Shown here: one piece after another, positions 1-13,100 of the stretch
Layout of the letters: the number at the start of each line of letters is the position of its first letter
How positions within the stretch are numbered: position 1 is the stretch's first letter
DNA from: Bugulina stolonifera
Lineage: Eukaryota > Bryozoa > Gymnolaemata > Cheilostomatida > Bugulidae
Length of the DNA: 64,000 bases
Assembly (NCBI GenBank): GCA_935421135.1
Contig: OW285191.1
Span: 15,069,700-15,133,699 of the forward strand
Direction of reading: 5' to 3'
The notes under the pieces: generated by a model
What the model saw: only the letters and a program-made list of their open reading frames with translations
Told to the model about the DNA's origin: nothing
Databases searched by the model: none
Translations under genes and position numbers: made by a program

Positions 1-2564
1 AGCACAATTACTGTTGGAAATGACTGCATAGCAATGGCCAATATAGCCGAAAGAAATTGATCAAATTGCTTATCTAAGCAACTTTATAAAAATCAAGCTG
101 AAGTTTCAAGGAAAGACACAACAAATAATTGGATTGGCCTGTCTATAACATACACACTGATAAATGTACAAGTTATACAGTAGCTGAGATTCTAAACTTG
201 TGAGTATCAATGTAAACCTTGTCACAGACAGATAAATAGGAAAATAAAATGGCTAGCAGTACACACAGTTCTGTGCAATCTTGAACTCAACTGAAAAACT
301 ATTATCTTGATTGAACATTTTTTTTGTACATGATCTGAAAAAATGTGAATAAAGCATATTCAGCCATCCTCCTAACATTAAAGAGGGTGTATTTCCAAAA
401 TTTACCAAAACCCATCAAAAGGCTGAATAGGTTGTTGAATAGTACTTGCCCAGAGCTATTCAAAAAGGTCTGCCAGTGCAACAGCAGATGATGTCATCTG
501 CCACAAATTGATCTCAAACAAAGGCAGTCGATGTCATCTGAGTAACCCAGTTAACCTGGTTTATAAAGCACATGAAAAGGTTTTGATTCAAAAACTTTTC
601 TATTAATCAAGAGTTTATTACTTCCTTCTACACTTTTGATAACATGATACTTAGCAACATATATTCACTTGTCTTTTTTATTTCAAACATCAAAGAAGTG
701 CAATTAGCAAGAAAACTTTTTATTTATTTGAGGGTATACTACAATGAGAAGACAACTTCTTCATATTTCTGAAAACTCCCATGAGTGAGTAGAGGTAGTG
801 AATAGCCTATTTTCCAGTATTTTTCCAATATACACATAACATACTTGTGGTAAAACAATATTAGTGCCTGAAGAGAAATAAAGAACTAAATTTAGCATAA
901 ATGATTCCAATTACATTTCTCTACTGATACAAGAGAGGACATCTCAGGAAGACTACCCAGCCTTTGGGACTGCTTCTGCTTTAAGTGTATTAAAGGATAT
1001 TAGTGCACTATGATACCCTTCCATAAATTACTTCTATCAACACTATCAAGTTGTGCTCCAAGTAACTAAATTAAACTGTACCTAAAAGGTTCAATATGCT
1101 ATGCTACATGTACATGTACATGTATGTATAGACATGAAATACAGGGCAATTAGCAAGAACTACATACTACATGTATGTTGTAAACTATATTTATCAGTCA
1201 AACTCTATTCCTATTAGTACCAACAACTCTGGCATTTTAAATTTGTTGCAGAATTGATGTTATAGTCAAGTCTTTGTGACCGGGTAGCCCATGAGGCAGA
1301 GATAAAACCTCTGTCATTAATTTTTTAAAGCAGCCACTACTGATTGTTTCTGTACTGGATCATCATATTATAAATAATAAAACTTACCCCTTTGAAGCAC
1401 CTACCACCTCTAGAAACAGTCCTTCATGCCTCTACTTTACTTAGAGAGTCAGTTTCATTACATTTGAATAAGATATTCATCTAGCCATGTGACCTGCATA
1501 TAAATAATTTATATGTATTACAAGTAGAAATAGACATCAAAAAGTTGGCTTACAGAGAAGGAAGTTAAAACATCTAAAAATGGAATTGAACAATAAGGCA
1601 CTGTTTAGATTAACTTCCTTCTGGTTCACTGTCACCATGTAATTTCCACAAAACTTCATCAATATTAACTAGACAGGCAGTTTAGCAAATCCAATATACA
1701 TTGTATATGAAAACACTTAGTCTACATGTACAACAAGCAATACTACTACATAATCAAAAATTAAATAACATTGTTGAATAAACCTTGATAACATACCTGC
1801 ATCCTCTTGTGTTGTGAAGCAAGGGAACAGCATCAAATAATTTAGTCTATATTAGATAAGAATGTTGTTCATTTTATAAGGAATATACTGATGTCTATAT
1901 AGTACATGATTGTATACGTGTACTTGTTGGTACAAGCTGTAGATGTCTGATACTGATACTGAGCAACAAGCTGTTAGCAGGCTACATGAAAGCTATCTTT
2001 ACATGAAAGCTATCTTTACATGAAAGCTATCTTTACATGAAAGCTATCTAAGCTTTATTTTCAAACTAAGTAAGCCCCTGAGAAAATTGAATGTGCTGTT
2101 GGCTACTACAAGCTGTTGGCTATGTTTAATTTTATCATGTGTTCTAAATATGTTTTATGCAATTGATCTAGTCTAAATTAAAATATGTGCATGTTCATAT
2201 ATACAACTATACAGTATATTGAATCATTCCAAGGGAAGACAACTACTAGCACCATTGTAATTATTCAATAAATTGGTAGAATATAAGTTTAGGTGTATAT
2301 ATATGTAATATTATCACATTACAATGCAGATAGGCCTGAGGAAAGGAACAATTTATTATCCTTTATTGGTAATGATTATTGGCATTATATAGACAGTTTA
2401 TATACGTGATTAAAATTCTGTATTTTGCTTCCACATGTGAAGACAACTCTACACAATTAAATTAGCACAGAGTATTATAGTGAACCTTTCAAGTAAAGTA
2501 CAGTTTTTGGTTGCAACAATTAGAGTAAGCTAACACCTTAGATATTATACATATATTATTGTAA
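1..2564. other. Intergenic, no gene seen
   Basis: AT-rich sequence without a convincing exon on either strand. Apart from a short 17-bp tandem repeat near 2.0 kb and several copies of the palindromic word TACATGTA, I see nothing identifiable. Confidence 0.6.
1984..2049. repeat. 17-bp tandem repeat, about 4 copies
   Basis: The unit ACATGAAAGCTATCTTT is repeated head to tail almost without change; the last copy is incomplete. Confidence 0.95.
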
Positions 2565-2935
2565 TGTTTTCGGCTAAGATCACATGTGGGAAATTACACA
2601 AAAAGATGGTGGTGTAACAAAAGATGCTTAAAATCATCAGATTCCTGTGCAAAATTAATTATAGCTAATTCAAAGAGGTCGGCCCTCTTTACATGCGTAT
2701 AAAAAGGACATAATTGCTCAGTAATGCATACAATAACTGTATAGAAGTGTAGTAATTATAATGGTATGGTCAAAACATGCATAACAATACGGATATTAAT
2801 CAAATGTAGGTAAGTACAGAGCATTTAGAACATACATGTAGGTGAGTAGAGCAGTGACAACTACTTTGCACTTAGAGTGCTGTAATGTCGATCAGGCAAG
2901 CTGAGGCCATGTAAGCAAATGTCCTGACCATTACA
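2565..2935 (-). mobile_element. Decayed LTR related to the full element at 21.9-27.6 kb
   Basis: The stretch follows the young LTR motif by motif in the same orientation: a TTTCGGC region, a CAAAAAGATGG segment, a GAGGTCGGCCCTC block, a GTATAAAAAGG box, a GTGAGTAGAGCAGTGACAAC segment and the terminal CCATTACA. That terminus is the exact inverse of the TGTAATGG start of the young LTR. The copy is diverged and shortened and its 5' end is not clear, so this looks like an old solo LTR or a related subfamily. Confidence 0.7.
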
Positions 2936-3087
2936 GTATACATAGGTACATGTACACATAAGCATTTGATAAATAAGCTACAACTCATTATATGCTCAAG
3001 CAATTATTCCAGTCAGACAGCTGCCTGAGCTGACGTCAAACAGGTAAAAGTCATATTTTGACAGAAAACTGGTATACAGTTATGCTA

Positions 3088-3960
3088 CAGTGGTGAGCGA
3101 AATAAACCGGAACACTTTGTTGGCATAGCATATTTGCTGCGTCAAGCCTTCTAGTATTATACGTAGACAAAACCATATAATTATCATTGCAACCCCAATG
3201 GCTTCTGAACTGAAATATGTGAAGTGTGAGTCATCTAAAAAGCGTTTAAATGTAAATAATACTTTGTTAGCTCTAAACCTTACTACTCCCATTTTGCTTA
3301 TTGACAGAATAATATTTGTAATGCATTGGGATGTTTTGTTAGAACAACTCTTTGAAAAAACCTTGGTGGTCTTGAAAAGAGCCATTTGGACGTGATTTCA
3401 AAAGTATTGCAGACCCAGTACTTGGTTGGCCAGCCATTCTTGTTTAGAACTGCTTGGCTTCTTCTCGGCATACTGGCAATCAAGCTCTGGGGCTTTTCTG
3501 GTGTGATGATGTGGTGCCAGGCACTAATAAGCATTAGTGTTGTCTTGTCTCTGCCGATTTGCACACCAACTCTTTGCCACATATTTTCAATTTAATTCAG
3601 ATCAGGGCTTTGAGCCGGCCACTTGAGCTTTCTAGCAATGCTGTCATTGATGCATTTTCTGACTTTGTAGCTCGATGACATGGTTAATTGTCATCCTGAA
3701 ACAACCACTCTATCTAGAGTGCTCTGGCACATGACAGTAGCTTACGCTCCAGCACATTAATGTACTTGTCGTCACCGTCTTGCAGATATGCATCCTCAAA
3801 TCATTACTGAAGTGGGACTCTATGTTTAGCATGATGCAGCATTCTGTCTCTTTATATTGGTTCAAGGCTGTAGCAATAGTGGTCTTAGACCATTTAACGT
3901 CTTTAGCTATATGTATATGCGTGTTGTAGGATTGTAACCAATGTACAACTGCTGCTTGGC
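3088..3960 (-). pseudogene. Tc1/mariner-family transposon remnant
   Basis: On the minus strand, broken reading frames give Tc1 transposase C-terminal motifs: a WPAQSPDLN-like block (here SGRLKALI, the proline replaced by a stop), then IENMWQRVGVQI, and near the end SMPRRSQAVLNKNGWPTKY, which matches the usual SMPRRCQAV...GGPTKY ending. Upstream is a WLFQDDN/PCHRATK segment corresponding to the catalytic-region DN. Stops and frame changes interrupt it, so it is dead. A TA followed by CAGTGGTGAGCGAAATAAAC at 3088 looks like one terminal inverted repeat. I did not find the other end. Confidence 0.8.
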
Positions 3961-4036
3961 TGAATTATTGGAAATACTACATGTACGTGTAATAATACTA
4001 GTATAATGTAGTTGAGTAGCAGAACGGAGACATAAT

Positions 4037-4200
4037 TAGACTAGACTAGACTAGACTCGACTAGACTCGACTAGACTCGACTAGACTCGACTAGACTCGA
4101 CTAGACTCGACTTGACTTGGCAACACTTCACTTGACTTGGCTAGGCTTGATTTGACTTGGCAAGACTTGACTCGACTTGGCTAGACTTGACTTGACTTGA
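4037..4200. repeat. 10-bp satellite CTAGACTCGA and variants
   Basis: Perfect decamers CTAGACTCGA come first, then degenerate CTTGACTTGG-type copies. Confidence 0.95.
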
Positions 4201-4963
4201 ATGCATTCTCTCATTGGTAACCCCAATCTCACACATACTTGCTTTAAATACACAAGGGCATTTCTAAAATAATTTTAATATAACCCAATTATAATGCACA
4301 AAATCATTATTAAAGCTTGGTGAAGTTTTAGATGAATATATTATTCTAGGAATGAATTTGAAATTTAGGCCATTATCAACTGGACACCAAATGACACTTA
4401 CAAGTAGTGATTAGTGTTTTTGGTGAAATGGATAAGTAATGCATTGAACATCATTATACAAGGAAAATTTTCACTATCTATCATTATTAGCAGAGTGAAT
4501 CACTAGGTCTATCAGTTGATTGTAATTCCAGTGTTCAATGTTATGGTGCAATTTATCCAGTTGGCACAAACTTTGTTTTTTCCGATGCTTTTTCAGTTTT
4601 TAATAAAGTCACTTGTGTAAATACCAAATATAGAGGACTTTTCTAAATCAAGTACTCTGGAAAGAGAATACTAAGTTCACAGATGTGCAAATAAAAATTA
4701 TAACACTAAATTTTGAAAGAAGAAAGCAGTAGTTGCAGTAGTTGTAGCAGTTGTCACATATAAAAATTATATTTTGGTAGATATCATAGTTTCTATAGGT
4801 ACATGTACATATATGCTTGTGACTGGCTGTTAATAATTCCTCTAGGATTAGTAAAACTAAAACAAAGAGTATAAAAATGAGTAAAAATTAGATGCCTTTT
4901 GCTATGAGTATTATGATGTAGAGTTCTGTTAGTTAAGAATTTATGGTTATAAACTATGTAAGC

Positions 4964-7900
4964 TTAGCTTATTATGTTGACAGCAACAGCGGCTCCATAT
5001 TGATTTCTCTCAGCATTCAGATTAATGAGAGGTTGGTTCTCCTCTCTGCTGTCCGAAGTCGGTGTGGCAGTTACATCGTTTCCATCTTCAGTGACTGGTA
5101 CGGGTAAACTATCATCTGTTGGAACATTTAACGGCTCTTGATCTGGTTGGGGTTGGCTCGGAGCTGAATCTCTGCGCTTGTTCCATACCAATAAAGAGAG
5201 GACAACTACAGCGACACAGATTACTACACCCATTCCAATTAGGATTCCAACCAGGTAGCCTATAAGGGAAATAGTTTTTAGCGTGTGAATCCAGGAAGTA
5301 TATGTAAGTATATCCTAACATATTTTGAAAGCTGAAAAAAAATATGACATTGATACACAGAGTTTTATTCTTAGCTATACTTGTGCATGTATTAAGAAAT
5401 CTCAGACAGGAGTAATAATATAATAATGTATTTGTAGTTTGAGCTGATAGCCATAAGTGATGAACTTTATAATAAGCCTTAGGTCCAGTACCTGCTGGAG
5501 TGGAATCCGGAGAGGTATATTTTGTACACTGAAGAGGAGAACTATCTTCCCAATCAGGGTCCCCTTTGTTGTCGGTAATACAAGACATCACTTCCTCTCC
5601 ACCGGTCTTACGATAACCATTCTTACATCTGTAGATGGCAACGGAGTCATTCGAGCTTTGATGAGATAACAGCTCTGCATTCTCCACAGCAGGAGGGCTG
5701 CTACAGTTATAGTCTGAAGAACAAGACAAGAAACAGGTTAATATTGCATACTGGGCAGGTAACTGCTATACTGATTGGGTGTGTTCTAGAATAAGATTGT
5801 TTATGAATGCCAACAAGTGCATAATATACTGTATATGGAACTGCATAAGTTGAGATCTAATGATGTCCAACAGAATCAACTGTTCTGAACTCCCACTCTT
5901 TGGGATAAGAAATTGATTATTTTACATAATTATACCAATTTACTTGCTAACAGAATGCTCTGACTTAGTCACAAGTATCCACTAACTTATTCTGTAGACA
6001 GAGTTCAGAGTGACCCCTCCACAAGCCTGATTATGGTTGCCATCACAAGGTGAGTCACACCTATCTTCTGGCAGTTTGCTGCCCTCGTGGTTATAACAGC
6101 AGTGTCCACAGTAACACAAGTGTCCTGACTGCATGCCAGCATATAGGCTTCCTGGATCATATAGCACATTGCTGTAAAACGCTAAGGCTCACAAGCTGGC
6201 GTAACTCTATTCTACGCAACATGTAAGATAGTCCAGTTATGCATACTAGCAGGTAATTTCTGTTTTAAGGTGCCCGTGATAGATATTTCTTGCCATGTCC
6301 ATTAGTTATTAGAATGGATGTTAAAAACGCTTGAGGCTTTTACGTTTCATTTCATGTTCATCCCCGCAACTCAAATTTGCTTGATGGCAAAGTAGATGGA
6401 CGTGCATATTCTTAGTTAGTAGCTATTCAAGCAGGTGCATGACTTGTGTATTAGGCACTACACATGAGGCATATAATAGTCCATTGTACCATTTATTTTA
6501 AACACGAAGTCTACTAAATTACAATACTCATTTGCTTGAGCAATAACAGATAGTCACTTGTCTCTATGGGCTTTTGAGATAATGACCGCAATACATTAAA
6601 AAATTTCTTTTTAAGGAATGAACTGGTGGTAGATCCACTATTTGAAGACTTTGTACGAGTAGTATACAACAAACAGTATGGCTATATCTGAGAACTAGAT
6701 ATTAAGTTTCGGTCATTTAACACTCACTAGCCATAACTAATCTAATGGCCAAGACCCAGGAAGGAGCTCTATCAATTCATGGCACATCAAGTTGCTACAA
6801 TATCAAACCAATGGTAGTGGTGCTACTTGTGACTGAATTAACTTGACGTACCAGAGTTATAGCAGACCATTATACATAGATCTAGAGTCATCATTTGGCT
6901 GAAATCTGCTTGATACTTGTTAAGTACAGGAAGATCTTTATTGTCTTGGTAACATCCTATATACTCATATGATATGCCGGTCAGAACGGCAGCTGCAAGA
7001 GAGAAAACTGTCTCAATCAGCACATTGTACATCTCAACTGCACTGTGCAGTGCAGCTAAGAAACATCTTCAGATATTTCATTATAAAAAAAGTAAACAAA
7101 TACCACATGTACAACTCTGAGGTACAGTTGGTTGTTGTTACACTTCGGGTATCAACCACCAGCAAATAGCAATGATGTATCTACATCACTGTATTGTGTT
7201 GTTTACTCTAAATTAAAAATCAGATAATTCTTAACTGGTGAAATAATGTTCAATATAGATCACTAAACATACTTGAACTGCTTTTCTCGTAAATAGATCT
7301 ATGGTTGTTGCCTCCGCAGAGCTCACGAGAATCTCCAGAGCAGTGAATCATACAGTCATCCATTTCCACCATAAGCATAGGGTCTAGCGTACTGAGACAT
7401 TGGCATTCATCTCCATATTGTACAGCTGAGAATTGGTATCCTGTACTGACACCATGTTATCAATAATATTAAACTTTGATCCCTACAGTGTTATCAGCGG
7501 AGATTATTCATGTAATAGTTCTTATATCACTTTAAGCGCATAGAATCATTTGACTTGGAATTACTATTTAAGATCTAATCTTAGAACGGTTTGTTTGGCA
7601 CTAGGCCTTAGGGCAACTGGATGGATTATCAGCTGGCATTGGATTTATATTAGAAGGGTGAACACACAATGTAGTTTACTGTCTATTAGAAGGGTGAACA
7701 TACAACGTAGTTTTCTGTCATACTTTGCTCTGTTTGTTTTCTTATGAACTTATTAAATTTTAGTACAGAGCTTATTTCTTCTGAGTAAGAGTTATCTGCC
7801 ATATTGTTTTTTTGGATTCCAACTATGATAATATTTGCACTCAATTTGTAGGATTACTTCTACGTGTATGTTCCACTCTGTGGTTACAGCAATAAGCATT

Positions 7901-8453
7901 GGCTGCCTATTTTGTTAAAACTAAACACTAGATTGTACTTGCAATGTACTAACAGGAAGCCTATCTACATGTATGTTTGTTGCTTCTAATAGTATAATAT
8001 TGTATAGTATTTCTACTCTTGCCTTCACTGTGGCATCTCTCTAAACATAGATCTATAGTCATGGCAGGGCTGGAGAATCTTGCCATTGTCTTATTTAATT
8101 CATTGCTCCCACCATCTTTATAGCAGCCAACATATCTGTAACCATGTGACACCTTCAACTCCTCTAGAAATGTAAGAAGTTATAGCAGGTTAGGCCACAT
8201 ACGTGTAGCATAGGGTAGCACAGCATAGTATAGCACAGTATAGCATAGCATGTAGCATAGTATAGCATAGCATGTAGCATAGTATAGCATAGCATAGTAG
8301 ATAGTATAGCATAGCATAGTAGATAGCCTTTGGTAATTTTCCTTTAATAGTTTGGTAAGTTTTGTAATTATCCAGCTTACCTGCAAAGGTCTTTGTGAAG
8401 AACAGCAAAACCAGTAGTATGCCAAGAAGATCAGCCACAGTTCGACCCTTCAT
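4964..8453 (-). CDS. WSC-WSC-sushi type I membrane protein, complete
   Basis: Seven exons (8381-8453, 8023-8163, 7273-7440, 6852-6992, 5987-6151, 5492-5713, 4964-5259) join in one frame into about 401 residues; every intron is phase 1. Residues 1-24 are a signal peptide (MKGRTVADLLGILLVLLF). Residues 25-127 and 128-229 are two WSC domains, each split over two exons, with YVGCY/YIGCY starts, GYQFSAVQYGDECQC and LCYC cores and a CGG near the end. Residues 230-303 are one sushi/CCP domain (YNCSSPPAVENAEL, YRCKNGY, W, LQC). A transmembrane helix (GILIGMGVVICVAVVVLSLL) and a tail of about 70 residues follow. WSC domains are thought to bind carbohydrate and sushi domains bind proteins, so a cell-surface recognition role is inferred. 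The first intron starts with GC, not GT. The next gene upstream on the same strand carries a similar GILIG membrane start. Confidence 0.88.
8214..8327. repeat. TATAGCATAGCA-type simple repeat
   Basis: Imperfect 5- and 12-bp units of TAGCATAGTATAGCATAGCA inside the first intron of the WSC-sushi gene. The open frames across it (LLCYAILCYMLCYTML...) are repeat artefacts. Confidence 0.9.
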
Positions 8454-10111
8454 CGTCTACATGGGGTTTGGTGTGGTATACTCTATCTGCGTTTGTAGCA
8501 ATAGTAGCAAAATATATTTCAAAATCAACTGATACTAACCAACACCAAAAATCCTTGACTTTCATAATATAGAGTGTATAAAGTATACTTCATGCCAACC
8601 ACTTTATTCTACAGTACTTATTACAGATTACAGCTACTTTAGCAACACAGGCTAATAGATCTAACTTTATATTAAATAAACTTTTTGATGGTACATTGTA
8701 CATGCATTCAAACCTGGAACGGTAAAGGCAGCGAAATTACAGCAGAGAAATTTTTTATCTCTCCTATATCTATCTATCACTAGCATTTTTTACTAATATT
8801 TGTTACACTTTGAACACATTTGTTTCAGTAACATGACTGTACTCTACTCTACTTACCTTGATTTGAAAATAGTGCTTACCAAGGATAGCCCAACTACTAA
8901 GTAGCTCTGACAACAAAGTACATGTACATGTAGCTCTGACATCAAAGTGAACTGATGGAATGAGTTGAGTCAATCCTCAAGATTGAAAGTCACAAAAACA
9001 GCAAAAATAGCGCATTGTTAGATAATAACAGTAATAACATAATTACAATGGATTATAATTAACCAATCAGACATCTGGATGAAGTCATGTTCTATTGTAC
9101 CACTGTATAGGCTATCTTATCATGTTGATGAAAAACTATTCATTATGTTTATTGGCTACTAAGGAGGAAGCGATAGTATGACACATCAATGTGCTATACT
9201 ATACTACATGACGTCTACCTACTCTCAATTATACAACTGATTTGGTTCTTCTAAAATAACAATCAACAATACCAACAGCATAGTGCTTCTTTATTAATAG
9301 TTGAAGTGCAGGTATTTACATGTAGGTTGAGTAAACAGGGAGTGCATAACCATGTGACCAGGATAGTCAAGGGGTCAGCAGGCTACACTTCCACACCATT
9401 AAAGCTCTGAAATTTGGCACAAAGTGCATTTTAATTATTAGTTTGTTGGCAGTGCTATAACTAATAGATTATGTCATATAACTGTATGGGTTGTTTTACT
9501 TGCTTATGATGATTTATTAAACTAGTAAGTTATCTGTACATTCACAAATAAATAGGCCTGCCTATTCCCAGTACATCTACTTCCTGTACAGTACAATGTC
9601 ATAGTACACTGTAGGTCGTGTATAACAATTTGATAAGAACAATATAACATATTATCTGCAGTAGTTCAAACTTGTTTCAATCTATTTGTATCATTCTGTC
9701 TATCCACAGTCTATCGGTTCATTATAGTGACCAGTGACTAGAAAGACTGACCAAATGGTGACCAGCTTGTGTTTGATTTAATTTAGTGCTTTAGTTCCTT
9801 TTACTAAATCCTAAAAACAAACAGTATAAATGTTACCAGAAACTAGTTTTACCTGCATTATCAATCTCAGTTTTACCTGCTTTATCAATCTTGTTTTGAA
9901 ATATGGTGAAGGTAACATGATTAGGTGCCCTCATGAGTTGGAACACAGATACTTGATTCAACAGCTAGCATCCCCCAATTGACAAACAGTGATGGCAGTT
10001 TAGATTTAGGACCTCTTTGAACAGCTACATGTATATCTCTTATCCAGTATGGTAATGCGTTTTTTACTTCAGCCGATTCCTGTTTCCGTCCAAACCCACT
10101 GCACTACTTAC
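8454..10111. other. Spacer between the WSC-sushi gene and the Ig receptor
   Basis: No clear exon. It should contain the promoter of the WSC-sushi gene and the missing 3' exon(s) of the Ig receptor, whose last recognised exon ends in phase 2 at 10112. A 24-bp tandem duplication lies at 9846-9893 (AGTTTTACCTGCATTATCAA and a near copy); on the minus strand each copy ends in CAG/GTAAAA, a possible splice donor. Confidence 0.4.
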
Positions 10112-13100
10112 CAATTGACTGCAGATACAATGAGACCAATTAGAATTCCCATGATTAGAGTTTGGTTTTCCTGGCCTCCATTTCCCGCGGTATTGTCTAT
10201 AATCATATAAATATCTAAACCTCATGTTACTACTGAATGAGTGTGTATTTATTCAATTAAATGAATAAAATAAGGTCTTTATTAGAAACTGTGTGAATAA
10301 TTGACTTTTACAAGCTCAAGTCCTTGTAATAGAATGGTCAAACAGTGGTAGAAGCATAAGTTGTATTTCCCCTAGCCTACAGTACATTGTAGGTTTTATT
10401 TCCCTAGTATAGGTTGTAGTTCCCTAGTATAGGTTGTAGTTCCCTAGTATAGGTTGTATTTCCCTTGTATAAGTTGCATTTCTCTAGTATAGTTTGTACT
10501 TCCCTAGTATAGGTTGTATTTCTCTAGTATAGGTTGTATTTCCCTGGTATAGGTTGTATTTCCCTAGTACATTGTATAGGTTGTACTTCTCTATTATAGG
10601 TTGTATTTCCCTTGCATAGGTTGTATTTCCCTAGTATAGGTTGTACTTCTCTAGTATAGGTTGTATTTCCCTAGTATAGGTTGTATTTCCCTGGTATAGG
10701 TTGTATTTCCCTTGCATAGGTTGTATTTCCCTAGTATAGGTTGGATACTCACTGTGTTCCAGAATTGACACTGCTGTTAGTGATGTACATGTATTACCTA
10801 AAGTGGTAGTTGTGGCCAAGCTATTATTACTAGGTTTATCAGGCACATCTAAAATTATTCACTAAGTCCCATATACATGTATTTCAAGCACTTTCCTAAC
10901 AATGGTAAACTTTTCAATTTGTGGAACAATACCAGAGTTCTCTTATAATTCAATATTTTTCTGAGTGTCTCAAGCTTTACTCAGAGCTTCCATTATTTTT
11001 ACACCAATTTACGATTTTACATCAGCCACCTTCACCACAGAATTCACCGACTAAGTATCATATTACATAATGTCAGGTAGCCTTACTGAACATAACTCTA
11101 AATGTATAATTATAATAATGACGATGTACTATTCCTACTGGAACACAGCCTTAGGTTGGGGTGGAACCATGTATAACGGAAAGCAAAACTTCTCTCCATC
11201 TAGAAGTTCACTGAAGTACCTTGGTTATGTAAGTATCAAGTTATACCAGGAAGTACAGATGGAACCTTGGCTTAGAGTTGTAAATTTTGGCAGCAGTTTA
11301 AAAGACATAAAAAAGGTATATTATTTAACCAATTAAATAACTTACATATAGGCATGAGTACTCTGTGAGTACTACCTCCTGGTATCTCAGAGTGTGCCTT
11401 GTCTGTGCACGTGATAGTAACACCACCCCTATCTGCCACTGTCAATGTATAGTTTTGTTTGGTAACAATCTCACCATTGATCTCTGAAAACGTTCTATAG
11501 TGCTCATTGCATGTGTATTATATAGCCCGAGGGCTAACAACTCAAGACGATTGAAACTGCAACAGCAGAGCTTAGTGACAGTATTTCCTGTCTAAAATTA
11601 GAATGTAATGTGATAGCACAAAATTTATTAGGAAATGAACTCCTGGTCGACAAAAAACTAATAACTGCTAACTCACTGTATTCAAACTCTGCAAGGGCAT
11701 CGTCCGAGGTACAGGTAAAGTTGAACTCTTCACCTTCAAACACTGATGTATTGTTAGGAGAGATGGTCAATGTCAGATTATCAGGTGCATCTAAAATATC
11801 ACGTGAAGTACACGAATAGCACACTGATAGTACACTGGTAGTACACGGATAGTACACTGATAGTACACGGATAGTACACGGATAGTACACGGATAGTACA
11901 CGGATAGTACACGGATAGTACACGGATAGTACACGGATAGTACACGGATAGTACACGGATAGTACACGGATAGTACACGGATAGTACACGGATAGTACAC
12001 GGATAGTACACGGATAGTACACGGATAGTACACTGTTAATACGAATAGTGTTTGGGGGATTAGAAACTCACATAGAGGTATCAGAGATCGATTGGCATTC
12101 CCACGATCCAGGTGTCCAAACTCGGTGTCTGCACAAGATATGTTGAAACCAGTTCTGTCACTTTTCTCTGGAGTATACTTTGGTATAGTAACAGCCTCAC
12201 CTTTGACATCTACATTGAGTATATATAAAGCAATAAATACGGATATTTCTATCCATATTTACATGTACATGTGCTTGGCCGGTGTATACCAAATAACATA
12301 ATATGCCAGCAAAACCCCATGTACTAGTATGCCACTAATAAGTCTACTACAAAAGCTGTCAGTAGGCCTACTAGATTCTGTCTATTAACCTAATAGCCTA
12401 CTAGCCTGAGCTTCAAACAAACCAACTACTGGTTAATCCTTAAACTTGGCTCAAGGTCTATAGGCTGATAAATAATTCAGGGCAGATTTCTCTAATCAAA
12501 CCTAGAAACCCGTTCAACCTGTTGAATATTTCTCAGAGACCCTAGGCTTTTGATACTAGTAGAATTTCTAGAACCAGCAACTGATATGGACGTTTCTGAT
12601 CTTATTATCCGTATTACGTACATGTACTTACAGTAACCATAGGTAGCATTGGAACTGTTTGAACTACAGTTGAAAGTAAATTCTTCACCCTCCACAACAG
12701 CTGTCTTGGGGTAAACCCTCAGCATCAGATTATCTGGAGCATCTGCATGTATAGACAACATACATGTACACATAAGCAGGAAGTCAGATGGGATGTAACC
12801 TCAACACAGATCCACCATTTTACATTACAACTCCATAATTATATTTTAACTGAAGTCAAAAAGTGAGTAATAACCTAGGATAGTAAATAATGGTACTCTA
12901 TACAAAGAGGAGAGAGAAGTGAACCAAAGGCCTGAAATTATTGATCAATCAATATACACGCATTTATACATGTATTTATACGTGTATTTATACGTGTATT
13001 TATACGTGCATTTATACGTGTATTTATACGTGTATTTATACGTGTATTTATACGTGCATTTATACATGTATTTATACATGTATTTATACGTGTATTTATA

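Noticed and set aside
3298..3582. Active Tc1 transposase
   Set aside because: The frame is a fragment with stops and frame changes in the preceding catalytic region.
11534..12033. Overlapping minus-strand ORFs with VYYPCTIRVLS repeats
   Set aside because: Read-through of the 11-bp intronic satellite; only the part at 11677-11790 is a true Ig exon.
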